The notes: generated by a model not told the origin, from the sequence alone. A stretch of DNA of 64,000 nt from Siphonodentalium dalli (GCA_032622095.1 CP136064.1:39608426-39672425), one strand, 5' to 3'. Numbered from the stretch's first letter, positions 1 to 12,631 are shown. Translations and numbers: made by a program.

Positions 1-140
1 TCACCTGTCAACACCGGGTATGTAGACGAAAATTGCGAAGAGACCGTGAGTGCAGCGTCTAAGTACGAAATGTATGACAATCGATATTGTTCGAAATCTG
101 AAGGTGAAAATAACGCGAGTTCTAAAACGAGGCCGGACTT

Positions 141-1172
141 TTTTGGATAGTTTGTCCTTTATGGCTGTCGATTCATACAAATTAAATGATTTTTTAACCA
201 GGAAATTTTTTAAGACAGGAAAACAAACTACTTCCTTTTGTTAGACATATAGCAATTAACATGCATAATTCACGGTGATAGTTCATGTTGTCAAGGTAGA
301 TAGAACCCTTATATGTCTGGCAATGTGTAATGAATCAAAGGCAGATAGATTATTGGATCAGCGTCACGCAGTTGGCACTGACATACTTCTTTGATCTATT
401 TAAAACCCTTTACCCAACAAACCGGCCAAAACCGGCCAAATAAAGCTTCAACAGCCTAAAATATCTTCGGTCTGTCTCAATAGAACCATACAAATATGAA
501 TATCATTGGAATCGGCTCCTTGACCACATTGTGATAGTTACAGTTATGCCCTGTGCCAATGCATTCTCTTATATATGCGAGTCGACCATAGGTCGCCTCG
601 CATATATAAGAGAATGCATTGGCCTAAAAAAAATATTTTTTTAACATTTTTTCTTACATTCTTTAACAATTTTATAATTTTTAATGTGTTAAGCCAATGC
701 ATTCTCTTATATATGCGAGGCGACCTATGGTCGAATCGCATATATAAGAGAATGCATTGGCACAGGGCCCTTCTGTTGGATAAAGGGATAACGTATGGGT
801 AGAATGTAGCAAGGGCAGATGAGCGTAGGCATGCAACATCATATATCGGCAATTACAGACACCATTCATAATATACTGGTTGAATGTAAACAGGCCATAC
901 GGCATACGTGCACTTGGAATTTTGGATAGTTTGTCCTTTATGGCTGTCGATTCATACACATTAAATGATTTTTTAATCAAAGACAGGAAAACCAACTACT
1001 TCCTTTTGTTAGACATATAGCAATTAACAGGCATAATTCACGGTGATAGTTCATGTTGTCTGGTAGATAGAACCCTTATATCTGTCTGGTATCGTGTAAT
1101 GACACAATGACATCTATATTAATGGAGAAGCGTCACGCAGTTGGCACTGACATTCTTCTTTGATCTATATAA
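141..1172. repeat. Direct duplication of about 260 bp (141-401 and 920-1172)
   Basis: Bases 141-401 recur in the same orientation at 920-1172 with small indels, offset by about 779 bp. The similarity continues past the MITE: 788-890 aligns with about 1168-1260. The first copy is interrupted by the MITE at 406-787, while the second copy is uninterrupted and shows the empty site. No gene is visible in this stretch. Confidence 0.8.
406..787 (+). mobile_element. piggyBac-like foldback MITE, copy 1
   Basis: The termini are CCCTTTACCCAACA on the left and its imperfect complement TGTTGGATAAAGGG on the right. They match copy 2 at 7560-7969, which has clean TTAA flanks. Here the flanks are degraded (AAAA and ATAA). 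The core at 549-767 starts CCCTGTGCC, ends GGCACAGGG and contains two long hairpins (555-623 and 693-761) separated by AT-rich DNA. There is no coding capacity. A unique arm of about 140 bp lies left of the core, so this copy is inverted relative to copy 2. Calling it piggyBac-like rests on TTAA and the CCC start. Confidence 0.75.
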
Positions 1173-1289
1173 TGTATGTGTCGAGTGAGCAGATGAGATA
1201 TGAAATACAACATCATCTACTGGTATTAAATACACCATTTAGTATATACTGGTTGAATGTAAGCAAGGTACATTTTATGTAGGTTTCCA

Positions 1290-3960
1290 GACAGTTGATG
1301 AGACAGGCACCATTTCGTATGGACACCGAGTATAAAGAGGACAGGTATTATGTAGAATTCCGGAGCAACATCACGCCGAATGGATATGTATCATATAATA
1401 TGGATACCGAGTATAAAGAGGACAGGTATTATGTAGAATTCCAGAGCAGCATCACGGGACAGCTGACGGGACAGGTGCCATTTAGTATCGACACCGAGTA
1501 TAAAGAGGACAGGTATTATGTAGGTTTCCAGGGCAGCATCACGGGACAGCTGACGGGACAGGTGCCATTTAGTATGGATAGCGAGTGTAACGAGGACAGA
1601 TACAAAATCACGCAGACGGGACAGGTACCATTTAATACGGAGAGCGAGTGTAACGAGGACAGATATATGTAGGTTTCCGGAGCAACATAACGTAGACGGG
1701 CAGGTACCATTTAGTACGGAGAGCGAGTGTAAAGAGGACAGATATATGTAGGTTTCCGGAGCAACATAACGCAGACGGGCAGGTACCATGTGGTATGGAG
1801 AGCGAGTGTCCCGAGGACAGATATATGTATGTTTCCGGAGCAACATCACACATACGGGACAGGTATCAAATGGTATGGAGAGCGAGTGTAACGAGGACAG
1901 ATGCAACATCACGCAGACGGGACAGGTACCATTTAGTATGGAGAGCGAGTGTAACGAGGACAGATGCAAAATCATGCAGACGGGACAGGTACCATTTAGT
2001 ATGGAGAGCGAGTGTAAAGAGAACAGATATATGTAGGTTTCCGGAGCAACATCATGCAGACGGGGCAGGTACCATTTAGTATGGAGAGCGAGTGTAACGA
2101 GGACAGATATATGTAGGTTTCCGGAGCAACATCATGCATACGGGGCGTGTACCATTTAGTATGGAGAGCGACTGTAACGAGGACAGATGCAACATCACGC
2201 AGACGGGACAGGTACCATTTAGTATGGAGAGCGACTGTAACGAGGACAGATGCAACATCACGCAGACGGGACATGTACCATTTAGTATGGAGAGCGAGTG
2301 TAACGAGGACAGATATATGTAGGTTTCCGGAGCAACATCACGCATACGGGGCATGTACCATTTAGTATGGAGAGCGACTGTAACGAGGACAGATGCAACA
2401 TCACGCAGACGGGACAGGTACCATTTAGTATGGAGAGCGAGTGTATCGAGGACATATGCAACATCACGCAGACGGGACAGGTACCATTTAGTATGGAGAG
2501 CGAGTGTAAAGAGAACAGATATATGTAGGTTTCCGGAGCAACATCATTCAGACGGGGCAGGTACCATTTAGTATGGAGAGCGAGTGTATCGAGGACAGAT
2601 GCAACATCACGCAGACGGGGCAGGTACCATGTAGTACGGAGAGCGAGTGTAACGGGGACAAATATATGTAGGTTTCGGAGCAACATCACTATGACGTGAC
2701 GGTACCATTTAGTATGGAGAGCGAATGTAACGAGGACAGATATATGTAAGTTTCCGGAGCAACATCACGCAGACGGGCCAGGTACAATTTAGTACTGAGA
2801 GCGAGTGTAACGAGGACAGATATATGTAAGTGTCCGGAGCAGCATCACGCAGACGGGACACGTGTCATTTAGTATGGAGAGCGAGTGTAACGAGGACAGA
2901 TAAATGTATGTTTCCGCAGCAACATCACACAGACGGGACAGGTACCATTTAGTATGGAGAGCGAGTGTAACGAGGACAGATATATGTATGTTTCCGCAGC
3001 AACATCACGCAGACGGGACAGGTACCATTTAGTATGGAGAGCGAGTGTAACGAGGACAGATATATGTAAGTGTCCGGAGCAGCATCACACAGACGGGACA
3101 GGTACCATTTAGTATGGAGAGCGAGTGTAACGAGGACAGATATATGTATGTTTCCGCAGCAACATCACGCAGACGGGACAGGTACCATTTAGTATGGAAA
3201 GCGACTGTAACGAGGACAGATGCAACATCACGCAGACGGGACAGGTACCATTTAGTATGGAGAGCGACTGTAACGAGGACAGATGCAACATCATGCAGAC
3301 GGGACAGGTACCATTTAGTATGGAGAGCGAGTGTATTAAGAACAGATGCAACATCACGCAGACTGGACAGGTACCATTTAGTGCGGAGAGCGAGTGTAAC
3401 GAGGACAGATGCAACATCACGTAGACGGGACAGTTACCATTTAGTATGTAGAGCGAGTGTAACGAGGACAGATATGTGTAGGTTTCCGGAGCAACATAAC
3501 GCAGACGGGACAGGTACCATTTAGTATGAGAGCGAATGTAACGGGGACAGATATATATAGGTTTCCGGAGCAACATAACGCAGACGGGACAGGTACCATT
3601 TAGTATGGAGAGCGAGTGTAACGAGGACAGATATATGTAGGTTTTCGGAGCAACATCACACTGACGAGACAGACACCATTTAGTATGGAGAGCGAGTGTA
3701 ACGAGGACAGATATATGTATGTTTCCTGGACACTATCACGATATAATTGGACATGCAGGCACCATTTATTATTAGGAGTGAGTGTACAACGAGGAAATAT
3801 ATATGAAGGATTCCGGAGCGGAATCACACTGACGAGACAGACACCATTTAATATGGAGAGCGAGTGTATACCGAGGACAAATATATGCAATATTCCTGAG
3901 CATCGTCACGCTGACGAGACAGACACCATTTAATATGGAGAGCGAGTGCATGATTCAAAA
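1290..3960. repeat. Minisatellite with interleaved 63- and 80-bp units
   Basis: The recurring core reads GGAGAGCGAGTGTAACGAGG, then ACAGAT, then CGCAGACGGGACAGGTACC. Short units are 63 bp. Long units are 80 bp and carry an extra 17-bp block containing TAGGTTTCCGGAGCA. The first units (1290-1560) and last units (3660-3960) are the most diverged, as expected at array edges. The many overlapping ORFs on both strands are products of the repeat, and the 80-bp unit breaks frame, so I call no protein. Confidence 0.92.
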
Positions 3961-4742
3961 CTGCAGAGTTCCGTTGTCGGGACAGACAGATTCTTTGAAG
4001 TCACACATGTATAGAGTATAATGGTCGCATGTAACAAGGGCAGGCCGAGACATCATCGATATGGTATAATAGAGCGCATTGACACCGTTGAATTACAGGA
4101 ATAACTAACGTGACTGGTCGACAAATGCCTCTGGCTTCAAATTGGGCCCCCGGTAGCTCATTGGGCCAACATGTAAAGCCGTCCAGCGGTAGCGAAGCTG
4201 GTTCCCATCTTCTAATAGACTCATATTTGTGATCCGCCCACCTTGAGGGTAATCTGATTGGTATATCTGGGCAAGTTGGTCTGTTGTTTTCAGGTTGTGG
4301 TGGTTTATACGCGCAGTATAATTATATATTTCACGATGTAATTAACCCTCGGCTTGGTATTTCCTCCACCCGTAATACTGTACGGCAACGTCGAGATATG
4401 ACATAGCGACTGAACCGAAGATAAGCACCAATAAACAAATCTAGCCTCCAATGAAGCCTATATATAGCTTTGTCTGTTGTGCAATAAAAGATCGACCGCT
4501 GACTGAATTAAGCAACGCATGCGACTCGAATACCATAATAGCATTTTTATTAAAATGTTTCGTGATACATGTGATTTGGACTTTTGACGAGAAAAATAAA
4601 AGATTCTACCCAGACGTCTCGTTCGCATCGATTTGTAGAATCAATAGCTTAAAGCCCAATCACTGATGGCAGGTTATTAGTATATTTCTGGACTTATATC
4701 AGCTTTGTCAGACGATCTAATTGCATGTACATGTATAGAGAC
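3961..4742. other. Unannotated spacer
   Basis: The first 120 bases still resemble eroded minisatellite flank (similar to 788-890). The rest shows no domain-bearing ORF, RNA gene or repeat that I recognise. Confidence 0.5.
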
Positions 4743-4745
4743 TAA

Positions 4746-6345
4746 GGCCCGTTCCAAACGACGGATTTTTGTCGACTCGAATCTAATACCAGACCCACAA
4801 TTGTATTAAATGCGTCAAAAATGCGACGTTTGAAACAATTAGATCCGTGTCAGACGCATCACATACGAATCTCCGTCCAATTCAGACGAATCTTCGTCGG
4901 TGATGCGTCTGAAATCCGTCTTGGTTTCAAACGACGGATTTTTGACGACTCGAATCTAATACATGTGACGAAAAGAGCCGAAAGTTGCCGAAGAACGAAT
5001 GCAAATGATATGATAATGATATGATAATGGTATAATAATGAGGGGTTTCCCCTTATCTGCGGAAATACCCACATGACGTCATTTGTCGCACACTCTCTTT
5101 GTTATAAAGAAAGATATATCTATAAGCATTGCTTAGGTAACATTGTGCAAATTGTAATTATTTTGGTAGTTTGATTCCTCAACGAACATGGCATGTCACT
5201 GACTCACATCTTATAATGGATATAGTATCTATGATTTATAATAATCCATATATACCGGTATAAGGGGTAGGGGTTGTAGCAACTGATTTATAATAATTCA
5301 CATAGACCGATATTCCTTATTGTAAGGAATAGGGGTGGTAGTCTCTGATGTATACTAATTAATATATACCGGTATTACTTATTATAAGGGGCAGAGGTGG
5401 TACCACTGCTTTATAATAATTCATACATACCGGTATTACTTATTATGAGGGGTATAGGGGTGGTAACCTCTTATTTATAATAATTCATATATTCAGGTAT
5501 TACTTGTTATAAGGGGCAGAGTGGTAGCCTATGATTTATAATAATTTATATATACCGGTATTCCTTATTATAAGGGGTAGGGGTGGTAGCCTCATATTTA
5601 TAATAATTCATATGAACCTGTATTACTTATTATGAGGGTAGGGATTGTAGCCTATGATTTATAATAATTCATAGATACCGGTATTCCTTATTATAAAGGA
5701 TATAGGTGGTAGCCTAAGATTTATAATAATTAATATATTCCGGTATTCCTTATTATTAGGGGTAGGGGTGGTACCACTGGTTATAATAATTCATATATAC
5801 CGGTATATTACATTACTTATTATGAGGGGCATAGGGGTGGTAACCTCTTATTTATAATAATTCATATATTCCGGTATTCCTTATTATAAGGGTAGGGGTG
5901 GTAGTCTCTGATTTATAATAATTCTTGTATACCTGTATTTACATGCATGGTATACACATATATGGCAATTGGTTGCACGATATAACATTTATTTGTAGCG
6001 CCATTTATAGTATTGTACATAACTATATGTACTATATGCATCCTCATATACATATGCACATATATATATTCGCGCTGCAATCGCGCATATATTTATACAT
6101 ACTTTATACTGTATTTTAGTATATATATGTATAACATACCGGTATATATAGGCCTCTATATCTACGCGTGACCATTTTGTGACGGTAACCGGGAATCCAT
6201 GCACCTTTAAATAAATGGACCGCTGTATTAGATTCGACGCGACGAAGATGCATCCGTCTGAAACAAAATTGACCGCAGTCGCACCACCGACGGATTTAAT
6301 ACAATTAGATTCGAGTCGACAAAAATTCGTCGTTTGGAACGGGCA
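4746..6345. mobile_element. PIF/Harbinger-like non-autonomous DNA transposon
   Basis: The left end GGCCCGTTCCAAACGACGG is inverted at the right end (CGTCGTTTGGAACGGGCA), with about 40 bp of good terminal inverted repeat. A TAA lies directly outside each end (4743-4745 and 6346-6348), the TWA-type duplication of PIF/Harbinger elements. A second copy of the terminal motif occurs inside at about 4925-4962 in direct orientation. The interior is a 62-bp tandem repeat plus AT-rich DNA, with no transposase. The superfamily is inferred from TSD and termini. Confidence 0.7.
5215..5940. repeat. 62-bp tandem repeat inside the Harbinger-like element
   Basis: About eleven diverged units contain TTTATAATAATTCATATATA, CCGGTATTCCTTATTATAAG and GGGTAGGGGTGGTAGCCTC. 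The array ends where the AT-rich right part of the transposon begins. Confidence 0.85.
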
Positions 6346-6348
6346 TAA

Positions 6349-6785
6349 CTGTACCCGTCAGTGACAAAGGGCAGTCGCCAGCGTTCACTCTATATGCCCA
6401 TTGCAAAGCGCATGCAATTTGGTTAAGCGAAAAGTCGGGTGTATTTACTAGTAGTCAGTTTTATCAACTACACATATCATTGTTCTTGAATTCAGAAGAC
6501 ATAAACACGTCTATTTTTTAAATCGAAGATGTGTCAGCCAAAAACAGTCCAACCCAGTAGTTACGAAATGTTGGTCCCAGTTAGCTGAACCAATTAGGCA
6601 CTAAATGCCCCCCCCCCCCAAAGTGAAAATACTGTGTCGCGGCCATATTGGATTCATTAAGTTTTACGAGGTCTATATATGGAACTTTTGATTATTCATG
6701 ATTCCATATATGGAGCTTTTGAATATTCATGAATTCCTACCACGAACTTATCATGACACCGGTCTAGTTTTAGTCCACTTTGCTC
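6349..6785. other. Spacer without recognised gene
   Basis: It holds a C-homopolymer near 6608-6618 and a short imperfect direct repeat around TATATGGAACTTTTGA at 6675-6740. Nothing else is supportable. Confidence 0.5.
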
Positions 6786-9720
6786 GGTTGATATGGAAAT
6801 CCGTGAGACTCAGACAGCCACTATTTGGGTTAATCTCACAACTGTCACAACATCTTACAAGGTTAAAGATCCGACCACTCTATTACAAAACACTGTCATT
6901 GACATTAAAACATCATCATAAAGGTCGGGGTTCTACGAGATAAAATAATTGCATACATTGATATGATGAATAATCTTATCGAGCCGAACAAGTTACTTTA
7001 CAATTATACTGAATATAAAACCGAAACCGTCACCAATTACAAATGTGACATTAGTAAAAGACTTTTTCTTGACTCATTCCTCTTAGACACAAGGGGCCCC
7101 AACTATATATTACTCTTCAAAACGAAAGCGAGAACGTAAGTCGAACGATGAAGCATTGCAGAAAAGTTAAAAGAATCTCACCGAATCGATATAATTGATG
7201 TAACCAATAAAAACAGGGATAAACTCCCAGAAGAAATTCTGACAGTAAGTTGACAATGAGCTGATGGAAATTAGAGAGGAAGCAACCAGAGGGCAATGAT
7301 TAGATCTAGGGCAATTAATTGGATTGAAGAGGGCGAAAAAACCAACAAAATGCTTCTTAAATTTGAAATAAGTAATTATATATATAACCCTGACCAAGCT
7401 GGAAGACTCTTTTAGGAAAGTATTAACAATTCTGATATTATGAAACTTCTACCAGAACTTATACTCTTCAAAATTAATCTACATCTCAGACAGACGCAGA
7501 GTTCGATCGAAGAACATAGCAGGCACGATAATAATTAACTGAATTAACCGCAGCATTAACCCTTTACCCAACAGAACGACCCTGTGCCAATGCATTCTCT
7601 TATATATGCGAGTCGACCATAGGTCGCCTCGCATATATAAGAGAATGCATTGGCTTAATATATTAAAAATGATAAAATTGTCAAAGAATGTAGAAAAATA
7701 TTATAAAAATTGTTAAAAAATGTAAGAAAAAATTATAAAATTGTTAAAGAATGTAAGGCCAATGCATTCTCTTATATATGCGAGGCGACCTATGGTCGAC
7801 TCGCATATATAATAAGAGAATGCATTGGCACAGGGCATAACTGTAACCATCACAATGTGGTCAATGAACCGGTTCCAATGATATCCATATTTGTATGGTG
7901 TTATTGAGACAGACCGAAGATATTTTAGGCTTTTGAAGCTTTATTTTGGCCGTTTTGTTGGGTAAAGGGTTAATACAAACAAATAATGGCAAATCTTGTG
8001 GTTTGGATGGATTAAGAATTCTGGATATTTTTGAGGCCATATTCTATGTGAATTACTCAATGAATACAATGGATAATACACGGCTCATTTACGACATCAT
8101 ATAGAAAATTAATTTGAAGAAAAAAATTCCTGGTGCCTTATTACTTTTAGATTTTTAAAAAGCCGTTGACTCTGTATCGTGGAGCGTTATGCACAAATGC
8201 CTTGATTTTTCAACTTTGGTGAATCGATGAAGAAATGGCTCTCCACATTCTACAAAAATATAAACTCCTAGATCGAGGCTGTCGGCAAGGTGATCATATA
8301 TATATACGTGTATTTTGTTGCTCTGTTCCGAAATCCAAGCGGTCATGGTGAGAAACAATAAGCATGCACATTAAAGGAATAAATATCGACAACATTGAAT
8401 ATAAGATAACACAGTACGCAGACGATACGACACTGATTATTGGCGGTACCGAACATAATTTAAGGGAGTCCTACTCAACCATAAACACGTTTGCATAAGT
8501 ATCTGGACTTAAACTTAACCCAAAAAAGTGTCAGGCGTCGTGTATTGTCTCCTTTGGTGGGCGGTCTGAAAATACATGTCAGGATCTAAGCCTCACTATT
8601 TCGGAATCATTTAACCTCCTCGGTAGTCAGTTCAACACTAACCTAAAACAATTAATGTCAATTAACTATGAGAATAAATTAGCCGAAGTAAAACGAGTAG
8701 TAGAAACCTGCAAACACCGACTTCTCACCTCATTTGGCCGGATAACAGTCATTAAATAACAAATCATCCCAAAATTGACTCACCTCTGTATTGCTTTACC
8801 CAACCCAGAGAACAGTTTCATGAAACATCTGGAAACCTACGTATACTGTTCAATTTCCTATGGGACTCTAAACGCGGCTGAGTAAAAAGTAAACTTGTGT
8901 GCCAAGATTACACCAAGTGGAATGAAAATGGTAGATATGAATAATTTCATGATGTCCATGTAAATCAAAAAGCTAGTACCATTAAGAACCTCTTTTGGCA
9001 CGATGTACTTGTTGCTTATGCAATCTCGTTCGATCGGAACAATGGAAAAATCAGACTGCCGTCGTACACTATTTGGAACAAATCGACGGCCATACAATAC
9101 ATTTCGCTTTTTGGCGCAAAAGAGTCATGTATTTTGTGATTGATTTACTTCAATATAATGGAGATGTTCATACACAAGAAAGTCTATTTAAATATTAAAG
9201 TATACATACTGATTTTTTGATACTAAATAGCCTCAGTCGGCAAACCATCGCAATGTAAAAAAAAGCTCGACCAGCCCTCAGCACGGATAGACTGTCATAT
9301 TCTTCCAAAATAACTTCATCATTCCACTGCGTAATGACAGGATTTCTACAAGATTTTAGACCTCCGCCTTAAAGTACCAAAAATCGCACGAAAAATGGCA
9401 TTATATAATGGGGGATAACGATCAGATAAGCCCGTTGGGAAATATATGACATCCTTGCCTTCACCACCACGCCTGACAAAACTTTGTGGCTGCAGTATCG
9501 AATAAATCAGAGAATTCTTCCCACGAAGAAACTCCCCAAAATGATCAATATCGAACGAAACGATCAATGCAACCGTTAATTGTGGCACAGCGATTGAGGA
9601 CAGTGTACATATTGTTTTGGGATTGCCCAAGAAGCTTCTTGAAGGTTATTACTGAATGGGGACGATTGAATAGCAAGGAGAAAGATTGATATCCTCCGAT
9701 CCCAGTTAATGGGAGATAAC
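6786..9720 (+). pseudogene. Decayed LINE (L1/Tx1-like) ORF2 relic
   Basis: Frame-broken translation gives a non-LTR retrotransposon polyprotein in order. An endonuclease tail lies near 6800-6930 (SQLSQHLTRLKIRP, then a GFYEI-like segment). The reverse-transcriptase entry is at about 7295-7370 (NWIEEGEK). The catalytic box YADDTTLII starts at 8415. A thumb/connection region follows (IIPKLTHLCIALPNP near 8762-8805), and a C-terminal segment resembles the LFWDCP motif near 9610-9640. Stops and frameshifts are frequent, so it is dead. The TTAA MITE at 7560-7969 interrupts it between RT entry and palm. The clade call rests on the PKLTHLCIALPNP and FWDCP style and is an inference. No 3' poly(A) was defined. 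Confidence 0.75.
7560..7969 (-). mobile_element. piggyBac-like foldback MITE, copy 2, with intact TTAA duplication
   Basis: TTAA flanks both ends (7556-7559 and 7970-7973). The termini are CCCTTTACCCAACA and TGTTGGGTAAAGGG. The core at 7580-7835 has hairpins at 7586-7654 and 7758-7829. The unique arm of about 130 bp lies on the right, so it is inverted relative to copy 1. It sits inside the LINE relic and is therefore younger than it. It has no coding sequence. Confidence 0.85.
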
Positions 9721-10140
9721 TCTATGATGAATCTGTTTTGGCTCCTGAGCAAACAATAAATACAGAACAAAATTGAATCCCGATAACTGATCTATAAAGT
9801 CATTTTCAGTAGAACATCACTCCAGATATCTTCATGAAAAAGTCAATGCACCCATTATATGATATTGTCTGCATTTGAGAAAACTGGTTCTTAATTAGTG
9901 AAACCCTGAAGAAACCTCCAGATCCCAATATTGCAATGTATGACAAACTGATATCAAGATATTGAGTTAGATACAGCCCCCATCCGATTGACTTTGTATT
10001 TCTCTCGGAACAACACTATCACTATAGTTGGTGTCATGTTTCGAAAACTGTTCATACTATATTACGTCACCGGTAGTGAAAGAGACGTTGAGTGGATGAA
10101 GGTATGGGTGGTTTATGTGATTTAGTTTGAATGGGTGTAC

Positions 10141-10142
<2 letters not shown>
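9721..10142. other. Spacer without recognised gene
   Basis: No domain-bearing ORF or repeat is seen between the LINE relic and the GA microsatellite. Confidence 0.4.
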
Positions 10143-10182
<40 letters not shown>

Positions 10183-10206
10183 AGAGAAGAGAGAGAGAGA
10201 GAGAGT
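10143..10206. repeat. (GA)n microsatellite
   Basis: An almost pure run of alternating G and A with a few AGAAGA interruptions. The short Arg-Glu ORFs over it are artefacts. Confidence 0.95.
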
Positions 10207-11045
10207 ACAATATATTAAGGCCCAAAAAAAACCCTGTGTTTCCGGTGACCCGCCCGCCTCTATTTCGGAGCTCCCGACGGTTTTCATTTTATTCATTTTG
10301 CAAAATTAGTACGCATCCGGTTTTATTTTTGTGCCACCTGGAAAATTTTTCATGTACAAATATGCAAAATCATCTTCCATTTTCTATTAGTTGCAGTCAT
10401 TAATTTAATTCAATGAGTCATTAGCATAATTAAGTTAATTTACTGTGTAGATCATGCTCACAAAGCACATCAAACATCCAAAAACGGCAATTTCATCACA
10501 AAATAACGGAATACGGCCGCCGTAGTACTGGTACCTCGATAATAGGGAACATGAAACAAGAATAAAACGATGTCTTTCAGGATTGTTGTTCATGATTGAG
10601 CCTATACCTTTATTAACTCAATTTGTTGTGTGAAAGGGTATTGGTCAGTTAATTAATACTGCTCACACTGCGCGTGTAGGCTAGTAGTCGCATATGATCA
10701 TTAGATACTCTAGACTGTACATAGGGTGATTGTCCTAGATATCCCCGACTTCCTTTGATGGGGACGGGCGACTGAAGTCCTTTCATACAATAATAACACC
10801 GCATGACTTGTCAAGTCCTATTCATCACAGGAATAATACTCTGTTATTCTGCGCTTTGCTGCTTCAGATGCTGATCGAACTGGTCTTATCGGATGTGTCA
10901 CTTTTACAGTCTCTCTCAATGTATAATAAGGATAATGTTATGCAGCCAAATGACGAAAAATCACCATACACCTCGAGATACCTATAACACGTCGGGTATT
11001 ATGTATATATATTTCAGTACATGTATTTCACTTTATTATTTTTTC
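10207..11045 (-). other. Region 3' of the BEL/Pao relic, possible LTR not delimited
   Basis: On the minus strand this lies downstream of the integrase remnant, where a 3' LTR would be expected. No paired copy is in the window, so the ends cannot be set. No gene is seen. Confidence 0.25.
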
Positions 11046-11492
11046 TCAAATACTGTATTGTATATATGGTTTAATGAGAATAAACATATTTGAATTTGAA
11101 CATACAGTATGTTTATTAGATTTACATTGTGAGTCAACATTGTTCACATACGAATCACAATTTATTTCTAACGGATATAATTTTACAATTGGCCTGTTTG
11201 TGACTCCATACTTAGTTCGCAACGATACAGATCGTACATGACCATCGCTCCCTTTGTGCAGTTGCGTGATTAAACCAAGTTTCCATTTTAGTCGTGGATT
11301 GTCCTCGTGTATTTGTACAACGTCTCCCACTTTCACGTAACTTTGTCCATTCTTGGATGTATTGTAGTGTTCACGTAACGATAAGAGGTATTCATTCTTC
11401 CATCGTGTCCACGCAGCTTGAACAACGGTCGCTAACAGTTTGGCCTTTGCCATATAGTCAGATTTAAAACATTTACAATACTTTCTATGCAA
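11046..11492 (-). pseudogene. BEL/Pao retrotransposon integrase C-terminal (DUF5641-like) relic
   Basis: The minus-strand ORF has the pattern typical of the domain that ends BEL/Pao polyproteins: a WTRWKNEYLLSLREH block, then GDVVQIHEDN, WKLGLI, GSDGHVRSVSLRTKYG and RPIVKLYPLE. In intact elements this domain follows the DDE integrase core. Here no integrase core, RT or gag is seen upstream (beyond 11492), so this is a 3' fragment of about 150 codons. The last 30 or so codons before the stop do not look like the domain and probably read into flanking or LTR DNA. The family identification is confident; the element boundaries are unknown. Confidence 0.8.
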
Positions 11493-11960
11493 TTTTGATC
11501 AATAAAAACATAAACAAATTTACACCATGTTTTTCAGTCATTCTATCCGCATATTTGTTTTATACCAAGATATTTTATAGACACATATAAACGTGACGAG
11601 ATCCCCATTCGTTTACTCTCGTGTGAGCTCATCACGTACAGAGGTATTAGTATCCACGAACACTTTATCCGTTTATATTATGCCAATATTTTAGATTTTA
11701 AGATATTTCAGCACATGCGCATTTTATTGAATGCAATATGCAGTCTAATCATCGTATGATTTCATCAATTATTCTGGTTCAAAAGTCATGAAACGACGAA
11801 AGAAAAAAAATCCGATAATTAATCGGTTATATTCTCCCTACCGAACTCACAAAAATCCGTCGAGCGCATGACAAACCAACACAGACAAATAGATACTTCC
11901 GAGAGAAAATTGTCGATATGAACATAAGATCACGTACATTATAAAATGTCATCGTTTTTT
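11493..11960. other. Spacer without recognised gene
   Basis: AT-rich, with no ORF of interest and no repeat recognised. Confidence 0.4.
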
Positions 11961-11963
11961 TGT

Positions 11964-12096
11964 TCACGGTATGATACCGCCATGCAGTTAGTTACAGTTT
12001 ATGCTACCGTGATCTCAGTTGACTGTATTGTACCGTACATTGTGACAACGGTAGCATACTGTAATTCATGGTGTCGTACCCTATAACAACGGCCAA
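11964..12096. repeat. Imperfect palindrome, probable small foldback MITE
   Basis: TTACAGTTTATGCTACCGT near 11992 pairs with ACGGTAGCATACTGTAA near 12049. Further out, GGTATGATACCGCCATG pairs with CATGGTGTCGTACC. The centre is near 12030. No target duplication was resolved. Confidence 0.6.
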
Positions 12097-12631
12097 CGGT
12101 AACATTATGCGGTATTATATCACATGAAACCCCTATTATATCATTAAATGAGTCATTACGTATTTCCGTATCTGTCACCAGCGACCAATAGGCGCGTGCT
12201 ACATATCACTTGGCATCGAGCCAAAACTAAAAATAACCTCGACGCGTCTTTACATTGATTCAGGCGGATTAATACTATTTCGAAAAGCCACGCATGATAC
12301 CAGCAGCATACATGATAAATTTAGGTATAATTCCGAGGATTCAAAATATGTAGCTAAATACTTGCTTGGAGTTTATTTGAAAGACTCATTCAAGTCATAT
12401 GCAAGTCATATACAAGTCTTCATCATCAACCGTTTCTTCTTGATAAAAACAATAAGAGCGCGACTCTCATGTTCACGTGGAAAGCGCTCGAGCATTTTCC
12501 AGAATTTCGGTGAGTTTTGTCTGCGCGGAATATAAAGAGTCTGTATAACACCATTTATATTGTTCCTTCTACAAAGAAGTGTACTTATTTATGAGGTTCG
12601 AATGAGGCAAGTCCATCGGGTTTCCTAAATA
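12097..12631. other. Spacer without recognised gene
   Basis: No ORF with a recognisable domain and no repeat structure was found. Confidence 0.4.

Noticed and set aside
10127-10403. Arg/Glu-rich ORFs over 10.1-10.4 kb
   Set aside because: Translation of a GA microsatellite.
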